A stretch of 60,000 nt of DNA from the NCBI GenBank assembly GCA_015680685.1, contig MNCI01003588.1:402125-462124 (forward strand). The letters are read 5' to 3'. This DNA is from Gnetum montanum. Its lineage: Eukaryota > Streptophyta > Gnetopsida > Gnetales > Gnetaceae. Both the position numbers and the translations under genes were made by a program. Numbering within the stretch: the first letter of the stretch is position 1; every line of letters starts with the position of its first letter. This document shows positions 33,107-45,494 of this stretch, in pieces. The notes under the pieces were generated by a model. That model did not search any database, had not been told where the DNA came from, and saw only the letters and a program-made list of their open reading frames with translations.

Positions 33107-36100
33107 TTACAATTTGGAAGGTATGAACTTCTTATTACAACACACATGACACAACACCAATTTTACCAATGTCCCAAGTGCCTGAGTGTACAAAGAGGAA
33201 CAAATTACAAAAATGGTGGTGTTCAGAGATAAAATTGAACACCTTGATGATCTTGGATTCTCTTCTATGCTCAAAGGTGTAAAAATTACTAGAGAAGATG
33301 ACATCGTCCCTGGTGGTGGTGGTTCTAATGGATCTTCACAAGCCCCTGGCGCATGTGGTGGTGGTGGCACAAACAATGATTGTCCCACAACAACTACAAA
33401 TTTCAGAGGCAACCGAAAATCCTCCAAGAGAGCCCTCATTTTCTCTTCATTGCTTCTAGGATCATTCACTATCCAAGCAACTTCGCCAATGTGTGTCAGA
33501 ATTGGAACCTCCCAAGGGCATTGAAGTGCAAGGAAGAGTTCTTTTAGATTGACAAACCAGGCCACAAACTATTGTTGTTCAATGTTGAACACTTGAATTG
33601 ATGTTTGTAGCTACTGGTAGTTATTCATTCGTTGGGCCAAGTTCTCAACGACCTCTTGCTACCCTTCAAAATGTGTCCAAAGAACCTCAAGTTCTGCATT
33701 TGCTACTTCCAATTTTTGTTTTGTCGCTTTATGCACTTAGAACTCACCCTCATATAAAGAATATGAGGTGGCCACTTTCTTTTCTAGGTTAGACTATGGT
33801 CTTCCAATTGTTAGCATAGCCAGGTTTGCATAACAAAGATTGGCCAACTCCATGTACTCTGTCATTTCTTCAATTTGTAGTTCCTTGAGGCAGATTTCAG
33901 CCTGGTTGTAGGCATTCAACCCATCAAAGATGGGTTGCCACACCTTGTCTCCTTCTCAGAGCTACTAGAGTGGTTGGTTCAATTTGTCCTTGGTGACTTG
34001 AATATGCGTTTCATTCACTCTCTTCTATAATCCCATTTGGTCCTTGTAATGATTTTTAACTTTCTAAAACTTAAGGGCTTCACTTTTCCAAGTGGCGATT
34101 TTGATGGCTGATTTCTGTTGCAAGGCATGAACCTCCTCCATAGATAGATTCTAATTTTCAATGGCCAACCTCCTCACATCAGCGTTCACCCTAGCTAGCT
34201 CTTCATGCTATTGGTGGATAAAGCTTTTCAAGTGCTAATTTTCATCACCAACATTATGTAAGCGATGAACTTCCGTGGTCAACCTGACATTCTCCTGGTG
34301 AACCTTTGTTAAGTTCTTGTTTAGATGATATGCACGAATGTCTACCAAGGACTTATCAAAGATCGCCAACTCTCACTCATCCTCAACTATTTAGAGTTTG
34401 ACTTGAAGTTGTTGAAAAGCTTCATCTCTAGTGAGTTCACGGTTGAGGAGAGCTGGATCGGTAAGTTTGGCCCTTAATTGGGCAACTTCTATTGCCAAGC
34501 ATTGACAATTGGCTTGAGCAGCTTCAAGTTGCCCCTCCAAGATGAGGCTATTATCCCTTGCCGAGAGCAGCTCCGACTGGGTTACAGTGATGTTATCTAG
34601 AAGATCAAAGACATCCAAAAGCAGTTGCCTAGTTTGCACCAGTTGGTCCAATAGTTCTTCATATTGGGTTGCATCAATCTTGCTACATGAAGTCCTGATG
34701 GATGCTTGTATATCTTCAAGTCCATGTACATCTAGTACAAGTGCTACCAATGCATTGAGGGCCATAGCAATCATGTCAAAAATGACTTCAGCCACAATCT
34801 TCTATCCCTGGTGCTGCATCACCAGGACTATTGCCCCCTCTCCATCCTCCAAGCATATCAAAAAAGTAGTGGCATTTTCTAAAATTTCAAGAAATAATTG
34901 TTGGGTAGATACCATTACTTCTAGGACACTAGGATCAGTTCTTTCCGATACTTGTGTTTGGGTGATAGAGGACATTGGCCCTGTTCTTTCTAGTAGACTT
35001 ACTAATCAATCCACTTGCTCTAGGTGGCTCATTGTAGGGCGATAGACCGAAGGGTCTTCTCCTCCACCGATCCCTCTAGATTGCTCTTGTTGGCTCAAGA
35101 GTGATTGTCGGATTTCACGTATATGTTCTGCGATCGTTTACGAACCCAACATCGTTGTTTACATAGGTGGTGGAGGTGGTTTCTACTCTTCCTCAATTTG
35201 TGTGGTTGTTGGAGTCCTTTCTTTCATCATTTCTCACCATGAGGCAATTAGGGCATGCTAAAGTGTATCATTGGTGTATCGTGCTATCCCTACCCATTTG
35301 CATAATTTCTTGATTAAGTAGGTAAAGGGTAGAGCCCGCCTTCCACGTTTTCCTTCAGTGAATCTTTTCTCAATCTCTAAAAACAACAATTTTGGAAGGC
35401 TCATTGGGAATTTTTCGCTTAGAGCAGCACACGTATGACTGGAGAAGGTAGTGATCTTGTTGGGTCTCACCATTGGGTTTAAGTGGGAAGATGCAATCTT
35501 TGAATATACCCTCTCTGTGGTGGTCAAAGTGCTAAACTCTTTGCGATCCACCCCATAGCACTACCTAATCCAATCTCCTTTTACCTTGGGATCTACTTGC
35601 TTAGGGATCTCCTCCACATCAGCTTCGGTCTTGGGCAACCCAAGAGCTTGTGTGATCGCTTCTGCAAAGTCAAAGACATAGATGTCCTTGATTCTTACTT
35701 TGGACCCTGGCTACCAATTTGTCTAGAAGAGGTAAGTCTCTCCTAAATACCATTCACCACTGGATGTGATGATTGGCCACATAGGAGAGTTTTTCAATTA
35801 GAGCTTCACCTCTTCTAGTGCATTCTCAAGGAATGGTCCAAAGTTTAACTCTTGCAAGACCATTCGTTGNGAGACATGCCTGGGTCAAGGTGACCTCAAG
35901 CCATGGCACTATTGCTAGAGTATCATCCCCTTGTGATTGTTCACTAGGGATCTCCTCTTTAGGAATATAATGAATAAATTCCACATCAAGGCCTTCGCGG
36001 AGGGCGCTAGTTGCATGGGATCCCTCCATGTGTTCCGGGTGCTACACACCTCATCCTCTTCCTATTCGTGGCTGCTTGTCCCTTGGTTGTGATGGTTCTT

Positions 36101-36131
36101 CTTCCCTTGGATTCCTTGGTTTCGGTGCCAT
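33107..36131 (-). pseudogene. A3 extra ORF: ~1,000-codon coiled-coil protein
   Basis: Starts MAPKPRNPREEEPSQP at 36131, with a splice acceptor TTGATTGTAG touching the ATG. The N-terminal half has SSGEWYLGETYLF and a folded-looking block at 35258-35551 (TTERVYSKIASSHLNPMVRP, ending LPFTYLIKKLCKWVGIARY). This recalls the putative plant transposon protein / Athila ORF-1 type domain (tentative). The C-terminal half (33.6-34.8 kb) is Glu/Gln/Leu-rich with heptad-like spacing, consistent with coiled coil. The end is Pro-rich. I see no clear signal peptide or membrane span, so the Athila 'env-like' label is not supported. Stops are largely TAG; an N at 35870 hides about 25 bp compared with A2. Confidence 0.75.
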
Positions 36132-36391
36132 CTACAATCAAACATAACCACTAATTAATATTGTGCATAAGTTGCTCAAAATGGCCCTCATACACCTCCT
36201 CAGTTTGACTAAGTTATGGTACTAGCATGTGCATCCCATTAAATTTCCCAAAGTATTAGTTGATGGGTTAGAACCAAAAACAATAAGACATGAGTTGGAG
36301 GTTAAAATATTATTTTGTTCCTTCCTTTAATAAGTGTTAAGTCTTTATTGATTTTAATTGTTAGTAATTAATTAATTTTAATATACCTCAC
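36132..36391 (-). other. A3 5'-UTR intron before the extra ORF
   Basis: Donor GTGAGG (minus strand, at 36391) to acceptor TTGATTGTAG next to the ATG; about 260 bp, AT-rich. The donor abuts a C10 homopolymer (36391-36400), so its exact sequence may be an assembly estimate. A2 has an equivalent 309-bp intron. Confidence 0.55.
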
Positions 36392-36564
36392 CCCCCCCCC
36401 ACGACTGAGAGCAGACCTTCGGGTGCTAAAGAGAGGAAGGATAGGTTGATTAGGACACGTGGTAGACAACATAAGTGCTTGGAAGAAGAGGTGAGGTAAA
36501 AAAAATGAAAAATCTCCCCCCAATTTCTTTGCAAAATGAACAACAATGTAACGTGCAACGGGGG

Positions 36565-36660
36565 TATATATAGAGTTTTGATGCTACGTTGATGGAGCTA
36601 CGTATACATGGCCACGTATACGTAGGGGGCTGCGTATACGGGGCTGCGTCAATGTAGGGG
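36565..36660 (-). promoter_or_regulatory. A3 internal U3-like promoter for the extra ORF
   Basis: TATATATA at 36565-36572 lies 434 bp upstream of the ATG. Directly upstream (minus sense) are GC-rich units such as GGCCACGTATACG and GGGCTGCGTATACGGGGC, resembling U3 units of the A3 LTR (GGGGCCACGTAGACGC). TATA and repeat geometry is the same as in the LTR. Confidence 0.6.
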
Positions 36661-38270
36661 GTTTTGCACATTGACCAGCATTGAATAGCCCAAGAAAAGC
36701 CCAAAAATGAATTTAAAATGCCAAATTGGGGTGGTTGAAGAGCGTGAGAGATCAAGAACTCGACTGAGCGAAAGAGGAAGGTAAGTGGGGCAAAAAAAGA
36801 GAGTCAAAAAGTAGGAGAATGTTGTGAGAAAGAAATCTGCAGAGAAGAAATTAAGCAATGGGTATCATGAAAACAACCAACCAACAGAATCAAGAGGATG
36901 GGAGACTAACAAATGGAACCAGGGATATGCAAGTAGGTCCTCCCCATAGTAGGCAGTAGTTGTAGTAGCCCTTGCATATCATCAACACCGAAGTCAGTGG
37001 GCCCTAGAGTCAAGGAATGGTAATCACAAGTTGATACTCTCATCCATGAGAACCTACTGAAGCATTAAGAGTTCACAGAAAGCATGAAAAACTATCAAAA
37101 CATAAGATAGGCAGTGAGGTGAGTTATGGAGAGAAATGGATGAAGAGAGAGGAGTGAGAATTGGGATTTCAATTATCGGTCACATGAAACCCCATGTGAA
37201 GTTGTGGTTAAGTGACTTGGTAGGACCTTTCCCAAGTTTAGACCCAAAACCAACCACATACAATGACATTGCAGCAACATGCAAAGACCCATCCACCCAC
37301 AAGAGTACAAGAATGCATCCATAGAGGACCACTGCTCTAACATGCATGAGAGGAAGGAAGTGAAATGAGACTAAGTTAGAGGGGACAAAGCAAGTCCCAT
37401 AACTAGTGCTTGCATCCTATGAGAGACGGTCTAAGGGGTGTGCTTTGAATTCCCACATAGTGATGAATTTATTAGTATTATTATTATTATTATTATTATT
37501 ATAGCTTTTTTATGTTGTGGAAACCACATAATGCAAAGACCCATGCTTGGTTGCATGCATTCAACCAAGGGGTGTGCTTTGAATCCTCATGTTTTTTTTG
37601 GCTACTTTTGCAATGAGGACTACACCATGCAAGGTCAAATTGCCACGGAGCTTCCTTCTAGAAAAGAACTTGAAGTGGTAAGAAACCCATGAGGACACTC
37701 CCGAAACCTAGGGGATAGAAAGACATGACAAATGATGCATTCCTCTTGAAGTCACACCCGATTCAAATCATTGGATCATCCCTGAGTTTGGGAACTACAC
37801 AAGTCACACATTAATTAAAATATTTTTAAGTGAAGGGAGTTTGCATGTGTCCAAAGCGAGAAAAACCATGGAGGGGATGAATGGGTGGATGACGTGGACT
37901 CACTGCCAATTTTATGAGATGAAAGTAGATGTAATTTCCAAGAACAATAATGCAAGGGCAGGAGCGAGATCAAATAGGTGGACCATTTCACCCAACCCAT
38001 TGCAACGAAAACCAACCACACCATACATCATATGACAATAAGACGATTTATTAGCAACCAACTAGACATTAAACACATACACACATAAATAAGCAACAAA
38101 GAAATAGAAAAGTAATTAAAGAAAGAAAAATTTAGTAAGAATTGGCAAACGTACAAATGATGTTGAAAAAAAAGGTGTAAAATAAAAAGTTCCAAAAATA
38201 ATGAGGAGCTTAGTAAAATGGATCAGCATGGAGGATAGTCTCCCCCACGACTAGACTAGAAGCAAGAGAC
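36661..38270 (-). other. A3 untranslated block downstream of pol
   Basis: Homologous to the A1, A2 and A4 blocks (CATAACTAGTGCTTG near 37391, GGGGTGTGCTTTGAATTC near 37434). A second GGGGTGTGCTTTGAATCC (37570) shows a local duplication. An (ATT)n microsatellite is at 37471-37503. Confidence 0.65.
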
Positions 38271-39480
38271 TCAAAAAATGGAACGAGGCTATCCTTGTGA
38301 TGATGAGGTGGTAGCACTGGTTTGGTGGAGTTCACAGAAAGGTTTTAATTGTTGCAGATTGACCAACTGCATTCTCAAGGGATCCTTAAGTTTGTGTATA
38401 AGCAAGGCCCCAGATGGGAAGGTTTCGGAGATAATGTAAGGTCCTTCCAATAGTGTTTGAAACTTGGTTGGTTGTGGTATATGTGTGGGGTTCCAATAAA
38501 GTACCTTATCTCCACATCTAAATGTTACCTTCTAAATCCTTAGATCATGTCAATTTTTCTTGTACGCCTTGTATATGCCATTTGATGATAGGGCCACCAG
38601 TCAATTCTCATCAAGCACATTTAGGTTGATAAGTCATTCGAGTTGTGCTAGTGGTAGGTCAAGACCCAAGTCATAGGCTGTAGATAGTGTCTGAAGTTCT
38701 GCTTGGATTGGAAGTTTCGGTAGCTTTCTGTACACTAACTGATAAGGAGAGTAACCTATAGGAAGTTTCCAAGTGGAGCGATAGGCCCAGAGGGCATCAT
38801 TAAGTTTGGTGCTCCAATCCCTCCTATATTTATTGATGGTTCAGGTGAGGATTTTGGTGATCTCCCTATTGGTGAATTTGGCCTACCCATTATCTTGGGG
38901 GTGATAAGGTGTTGTAAATTTAGGTGTAACCCCCATGCGTTGCATAAGTTTACGAAAGGTGATGCCCATGAAATGCGTTCCATTGTCTGAGATGAGTGCA
39001 CATGGCACTCTAAACCTATTTACAATTTATTGTTGGATAAATCGTGTGATAGTGTTTGAGGAATAATCGATGATGGCTACCGCCTTTGCCCACTTTGTGC
39101 AGTAGTCCATAACGACAATGATGTACGCCTTCCTGTTGGACAAGGGTGTGATGGGACCCATGAAGTCGATGCCCTAGATGTCAAAGGGCTCTAGTGGTTG
39201 GATCCACTATTGAGGTCCCTCCATTCATGCAGTCATCCCACCATCTCTCTAGCATCATGCATAGGAGCAGGTGAACCATTGTGCATCCCTGAAAATTGTA
39301 CGCCAATAATATCCTGCAAGAAGGATCTTAATGGTCATATGTTGTCCAGCATAGTGGCCCCCACAAGGATCCTCGTGAGCATCTTGGAGGATGTGTAGTG
39401 TATCAACATTAGGGACACATCATTGAAATAGGCCATCTGCGTACACCTTATAAAGGTGGCCATTGATTTCCATGAAGTGC
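38271..39480 (-). pseudogene. A3 integrase
   Basis: The core shows GIDFMGPITPLSNRKAYI (first Asp), ISDNGTHF (second Asp) and AKFTNREITKIL, where the catalytic Glu is replaced by Lys (one G-to-A step). [20 protein letters not shown] and GDKVLYWNPTHIPQPTKFQ mark the C-terminal part. About ten stops. The Glu-to-Lys change alone would abolish strand transfer. Confidence 0.87.
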
Positions 39481-39497
39481 TTGGCCTTATGGAAAAA

Positions 39498-40960
39498 CTA
39501 TTTTTTTTGCCGATGGTCCCACTCCTTTGGAAATTCCTGGGTTATGAGATAAGTGAGGATGTGGATGAACCAAGGTGATTCTTTGGGAACTTGCATCTCG
39601 ATCACTCTCGTGAAGAGGAGTTCATCTGAAAATTGGTCAAAGAGTGGCTCCTCCTCTTTTGCATTATCCCATTGTAGCCAAGACAAGTGGTTAGCGACCA
39701 CATTCTCAGTTCCCTTCCGATCTATCATAGTGAGGTCAAATTCCTAAAGAATCACTAGCCACAGTATGATACAAGGGCTCACCATTGGTTTGTTCATCAG
39801 GAACTAGATGGCACTATGGTCGGTATATACGAACACCTTGTACCTGAGCACATTGTGTCAGAATTTTTCCAAGGTGAACACCACCACCATCAAGTCTTTT
39901 TTAGTGGTGGTGTAGTTAAGATGAGCACCCACAATGTTATAGCTTGCACAATGAATATAGTATGGGTGTTTCTGGTTGTCCCACTATGTAAGCACAACTC
40001 CCAATGCATAGTTGGATGCATCTGTCATGATGTGGAATGGTCTAGACCAATCAGGTGCCCGTAGAACTGGAGTCTCTATGGGTTTCTATTTAAGTGTTTA
40101 GAATGCAGAGTCACATTCCCTAGTCCATAAAAATAGAACATCTTTCTTCGTGAGTTCCACCAATAGCTTGGCGAACTTCGAAAAATTTTCAATGAAGTGT
40201 CGATAGTAACGAGTGTGGCCAAGGAATGACCGAACATCTTTTATAGTGCTTGGTTGTCTGGTGATTCCTTGGATGACCCTGATTTTTTCAAGATCCACAC
40301 TAATCCTTGTTTGTAAAATTTGGTGCCCTAGCACAATGTCCACTTGGATCATTAAGTGGCTTTTCTACCAGTTGAGCCATAGATTAGTTTCCACACATCT
40401 TTTTACAGCTTGCTCAAGGTGGTCCAAGGCTTGATCAAACATGGCTCCATAGGTAGAGAAGTCATCCATGAAGACTTCTACCCCATTGCCAATTTTTTGC
40501 TGGAAGATGCTGAGAACAAGACGTTGGAAAGTGGCAGGTGCATTACACAGGCCAAAGGCCATATTTTTGTATGAAAAAGTCCCCCAAGAACTTGTGAAGG
40601 TTGTCTTGGCTTGGTGTTTTGGTGCAATTTGGATTTGATTATTGCAACTATAACCATCCAAAAAGCTATAATGACGATGCCCTGCAACGGTATCCAACAC
40701 TTGGTCCACAAATGGGAGCAGGAAGTGATCTTTGAAGGTAGCCATATTGAGTAATTAGAAATCTATATAGACCCTCCATTTGACACCCTTCTTTGGCACA
40801 ATAATGAGTGGGCTAACCCATTCTCTATTGGTAATAGAGTAGATGAACCCCGCTTTCAGCAACTACTCGATTTCATGTTTGACGACCTACTTCAATTTGG
40901 GGTTCAACTACCTTTGTGGTTGTCGTCGTGGCTTTATGGCGGGGCCAATATAAGTCTGAT
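39498..40960 (-). pseudogene. A3 reverse transcriptase-RNase H
   Basis: The best-preserved family A RT. 40365-40745 is open with LLPFVDQVLDTVAGHRHYSF, FGLCNAPATFQRLVLSIFQ and an intact FMDDFSTYG catalytic box (about 40470). Thumb and connection at 40098-40352 include FLGHTRYYRHFIENFSK. RH follows with MTDASNYALGVVLT, YTDHSAI, and its end VANHLSWLQWDN at 39498-39728. A handful of stops remain. Confidence 0.9.
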
Positions 40961-41435
40961 GTTGGCAAACCCTGGGATCAACTCCTATTAATTCATGATA
41001 TGACCATGCAAAAGTAGCATCCCATTTGTTTACCACCTTCAGCAACTTCCTCTTTTATTTAGGAGCAAGGGTGGCATTGATGATCACCGATTTCTCATTC
41101 TGCAAAAATGCATATTCTAAGTGGGCCGGTAAGGGTTTGAGTTCCAAGGGCTCTTATTTAAAAATTTAAGGGATTTGCAACTTTCCCTAATCATCACGGT
41201 CATCAACAGTGGACACTTATTGATGAAACTCTTCCAAATCATCCATTATTTCTACGTAGGTACGTACAAGCACCTTAGATGGTTCCATGCACAAAGTGCT
41301 ACTAGCAGGATCAGCAGTTAGCCATTGGGTGTCTTCTTGATTTGTGGCTATTGCGTACAGGCATTGTTGAACTTGTGATTCCTCGGTGCACTGACTGCAT
41401 GCTTGAATAGATGTTCGCTTAGCAGACCACAGCTG

Positions 41436-41876
41436 CTACACATAGTTGCACCTAGATTCACTGTACGCGATGCATGGAACATGCTTCTTCTCAATCTTTC
41501 CAAAAGGGTTTTCCTTTGAAATTTCAAGGGAAAGATCATAGAGCCCCAATCTTGCATCCATCGTGCTCAGCCAGGCTCTTTCCATTATGATGGTGAAGTT
41601 TCCTTTGCAATTCTCAACACAGATGATGAGGAAGTCAGTAGGATAGGACCACCCACAAATAGTGGTGACAATGTCTTCCAAACATTCCAAGGGAATAGTA
41701 ATGGATTGGTCTGCTAGCTCAAGTTGAATGTTGCTCTTCTTCAATGGGGGTAGGTTCCAAGTCTTGTACATGTCATGTGAAATCAAGTTCACTCTCGACC
41801 CCAAATCTAGAAGATCTTTACATGGCTCATTTCCTACCACTTGAAGATAGATGAGGGGGCTTCTCAGATCAGTCAA
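41436..41876 (-). pseudogene. A3 protease
   Basis: Open for 146 codons. LLDLGSRVNLISHDMYKTW holds the D-x-G active site, then VENCKGNFTIIMERAWLSTM. The most intact PR of the four copies, although D-L-G is less common than D-T/S-G. Followed by a linker (41.0-41.4 kb) leading to RT. Confidence 0.85.
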
Positions 41877-41889
41877 TTTCCAAGGAAGA

Positions 41890-44419
41890 TGACCTACCTT
41901 TATCTAGTTGGTCATGGCATGTGTGAGCATGACTATTTGTACGTTGAAGGGCATTTGGTTTGAAGGCTACTCAAAGGGTGGAACAGTGGAGGTGGTTTGA
42001 GGTTCAAAGGCATTAGCCATAGGTGTGTATGAGGGTATGCCTAGGTTATTAGGCTGGAAAAGGGACATTTTCATGGCTTGGCTTCCAGTCCACTCAGCTG
42101 AGGAGCCAGTTGTAGGTTGATAGCCCTCGTAGAATTACGTTACTATGGCTATTGTGGTATTTCCCCCTATATAGATGGAGCATGTGGTAGCTGAGTGGGG
42201 TGCTGCTAAGTAGGGATAGTAGGAGAAAGTAATGAAGGATAGTAGAGGTATGGGCTCTTTCCCCTAGGTGATGGAGCTTGTGGTCAGAAATATTCTGGGG
42301 GATGGTAATAATTTTGAAAGGGCGCATGACTAGAAGAGTCCTGCGGGGAGACTGGTTGCTGAACATAGTACCCATATGGATCGGGTTGTCGGTAAGGGTA
42401 TTGCTGCCTTGGAAGTGGCATCCCCCACGCTTGTGGGTGTTGCCATTGCTAGAAGTATTCGTAAGGTTGTGGCAGTGCTGCACTTGGATAATATCCTTGC
42501 TACTGGTGGAACTGCCTAGTATTGCCTTGTGGGTAAGGCAACCTTCAGGGTGTTTTCCTCTTTTCCAAGCATGGATTCAGTGTATACACCCAAGACTCTT
42601 GTAGATGTGACACCATGAGACAACACCCCTTAGGATGTTCGTATTGGCATATGTCACATTTATCATCTCCTTCTATATCAGAGTCTGCAACCTATTCTAC
42701 TACAATAACTTTGCCCTTACCTTTATGGTGGGCCCATTCAGCTTCCTTCCTCCTACGTTGATCATGATCATTACCTTACTCTCTGGACTCCTCTGCGATT
42801 TTCAGACCACTTTGAAATTTTTTGTCCAAAGAGTCCCACATCTTGTCAACCTTTGCCAATATTTTAGAAGAAAATTTTTGTAGGGGCAAGGTTTTACAGT
42901 TCACCGCTACATCTAGTGATTCCTCCTCATCCTCACAAAATCAAACTTCCCTTTTTCTGATGGAGGGATCTTGATTAAACTCTTCTACACTCTCCTTCTT
43001 CCTAAGTTCCCCCTCTTCTTTAGCCACTTGCTCAATTAAGTGTTGCAATTGGTGGGCTCTTAGTTTTGATAGTTGTCCTTGGGCACACATGCCAAGGGTC
43101 TTTCTAGTTTTAAAGTGAAGCCCATCAATGATATGGCAAATCTATGCTCGCTGAGAGTAGCCATGACTAGGGCATCGATGTAACAGTGAGTAGTATCTAC
43201 TCATGGCTGCATCCAAGGGTTCATTACCACCTTGCTTCCACCCTTGGATTTGGCATCTTAGGTTTGCCACTCTAGAGTAGGTTTCATACTTTTCATTGAA
43301 GATTTCCAACATTGTACTCCATCTCCTAATTAATTCTAACTCTAAAGACTAGTACCAGCTTTCTACTTCTTTGATGAGTGTGCAAGGGAATAGCTTAACT
43401 TTTTGCCAATCATTATCGATGTTATGTAGGGTACAAGCATCATGAAATGCTTGTAAGTGAGTGTACGGATCACAATTATATCCCCCTTCAGATCTGGGGA
43501 TGTTGTTCATGTTAATGCACTTGATTTGACTATCTTTCAAGTGCCTACTGGGTATTTGGACTACCTTGACAATATGGAGCATGCTTCGAGTAGCAAACAA
43601 TGGCTCATCCAAGTCATAGTTCTGTTGAAAGCCATGATGTCTATGATGAGTTGGGCTACCTCTTCTTTCTTGACGGTGAGGCTCATGTGATTGGTCATGC
43701 ACTTCCTCACATTCTTCCCTTCAGTCCTTATGACCACCATCACCTTGCTCCTTTCTACTGTGGTCCCGATCGGAGCCAGAAGTGGATGAAGGTAGACAAA
43801 AGCTAGAGGATGGAGAAGAGGGAGAAGAATTTCCACTGCCCCAACGTCGATCTCCCCCTCTACTCTGATGATGGTCCCAATCTTCATGCCCATTGCTACT
43901 TGTGCCATGACCTCTCCTGCATGACCCTCCATCCTCCTAGGGATCCCAATCACTCGATTGCTTGTTTTGAACGATGGACTAAATGATCTGATGCCCTAGA
44001 GGAAGTTTAGCCTAATGGGAGTCATAAAAGATAAGTTCCCCATCGTCCTATAGTCCTTGCAAGAATAAGGGGTTACTAAACTATTTTCCCTTCATGTGTT
44101 CATACTATTCTACTTGTTGCTGGTCCCATACACATTGGGCTTCAGTTGGACGATAGTCCCGGTAGTCATGGTCCTTCATGATGTACTCCACATCGTAGTC
44201 CTAAATGCCTAGTCTAGCTAGATTGTGAAATAGAATTCCAAGAGCTGATCGGTCAAGCAATAGTATGATGTTTCCTTCCATGTCCCACTAGCGTAGATGC
44301 TCTTCCTGATGTAGGATAAAGGTGAAGTCAAGGACATATTCATTTGGATGCGTGTATACCACCCAACATTCTTGGAGCATCGGTGGGTTGGATTCATCTC
44401 ACCTGTGGGAAGAAGACAT
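41890..44419 (-). pseudogene. A3 gag
   Basis: Start ATG at 44419 (MSSSHR, then a stop) after the primer site. Arg/His/Ser-rich region at 43.6-43.95 kb. The capsid-like domain at 43349-43702 has EGGYNCDPYTHLQAFHDACT and KLFPCTLIKEVESWY. The zinc-knuckle-like CDICQYEHPKGC is at 42623-42658, with all four ligands kept and CX2CX3HX3C spacing. A Gln/Pro/Tyr-rich linker follows (42.1-42.5 kb). Confidence 0.82.
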
Positions 44420-44563
44420 GTTGGATGTTAGATAATCCACTAATTGGTGTACCTTACTTTTTACTTATGCCGCCTAGCATGCATAGATTTTACTATCCTG
44501 GGTCCATTCCAATGACATGAATGATACTTTTTCCAAGGTTAGATGGCACATGTAAGACTAATA

Positions 44564-44582
44564 GTCCTTGGAAACAGCACCA
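44564..44582 (-). promoter_or_regulatory. A3 primer-binding site, tRNA-Asp type
   Basis: Minus strand TGGTGCTGTTTCCAAGGAC, one base from the LTR. A decayed tRNA-Asp complement, same position as in A1 and A2. Confidence 0.75.
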
Positions 44583-44583
44583 A

Positions 44584-45489
44584 TAATGAGCAGCGAGGTA
44601 CGCCTACACCCAACCATGTGAATCATGGGTGTTCACATGTGACTTGGTTGAATTTCATAGACTGCAAGCACTTTGCATACACCAATACCCTAACCAGCAA
44701 AACCTTGTGTTAGAATGTTCATTGTCTTCCCAACCTCACTTGATATGTGTCTGATTGTGATGGTTAAGTGAGATTGAGGCAAATGATTTTTATGGCTTTT
44801 TTACTTATCTTCTAGGGTCTAATTCTTGGAATGAAATGTAAGAAATGGGATATTACGTAATCTATAATTATCCTAATCTATGTCTTAACTCTTCCTAGCA
44901 TAATTATATGATCCCATCTTTTGTGCACATCTTAAGCATTCTCTAACCACTATTGGACTACTAGACGTTAAGCATCATTGGGTTGCCAAGTGTTGGGTTT
45001 ACATTCGAGATGGTCATACTTATGGTTTTTACAAGCTATAAAAGAGTGATAATGATTGAAGTAATAATAATGAAAACTTAAGGAATTATTAAGGCATAAA
45101 AATATTAAACTATTGAATACTCAAATGATTAAGTCCAACTACTACAAGGAATGCTTGAAAAGCTCATCTTTATTGTTGTTCACACCAATGGGCTGAGGTA
45201 CAATAGTGCTCGAATAAAGAGCTAGACACCTTTCTCACACCTATTGTGGGCACTTGGAAAATATTCTAACTCCCATAAAGACAAACTGCAAGATCTTCAC
45301 TACAACTACCAAAAAGGTACCTAAGTATGGTGTAAGCACACTTATTTATAGACTAGAATAGGCTCCATGTAAACGGGGCCACGTAGACGCATGGACAAAT
45401 GCATCAATGGGGCCACGTCGACGCGGCTGCATATACAAGGCCCCATATATGCGGCCTAGTCAATGTATCAACTGTTTAGCACTTCATCA
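44584..45489 (-). mobile_element. A3 5' LTR (906 bp)
   Basis: Plus strand starts TAATGAGCAGCG (one change from TGATGAG) and ends GCACTTCATCA. TATA at 45343-45350; GC-rich U3 units (GGGGCCACGTAGACGC, GGGGCCACGTCGACGC) at 45363-45470. Followed by the CTAGT duplication. Confidence 0.95.
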
Positions 45490-45494
45490 CTAGT
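45490..45494. repeat. Target-site duplication of A3 (right copy)
   Basis: CTAGT, identical to 32157-32161. The A2 linker reading frame resumes immediately after it. Confidence 0.95.

Larger units (their letters stand above)
32162..45489 (-). mobile_element. A3: complete family A element nested in A2
   Basis: At 13,328 bp this is the only structurally complete element in the window: 3' LTR 32162-33067 and 5' LTR 44584-45489 (each exactly 906 bp), polypurine tract, extra ORF, internal promoter, IN, RT-RH, PR, gag and primer site. By eye the LTRs agree at roughly nine in ten positions, and differences are mostly transitions, so it is old but younger than its host A2, whose LTRs differ more. Genes are interrupted by stops. 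Confidence 0.95.

Noticed and set aside
34542-35045. 167-codon plus-strand open frame
   Set aside because: Shadow of the A3 extra ORF, whose minus-strand frame matches A2 and A4.
33107-36131. Extra ORF as an envelope gene
   Set aside because: Position fits the Athila env-like ORF, but I see no signal peptide, fusion peptide or membrane anchor; coiled-coil character dominates.
36391-36400. C10 run as a possible structured element
   Set aside because: Homopolymer of uncertain length next to a splice donor; more likely sequencing slippage.
37471-37503. (ATT)n tract within an open frame
   Set aside because: Simple microsatellite; the isoleucine run is not a protein feature.
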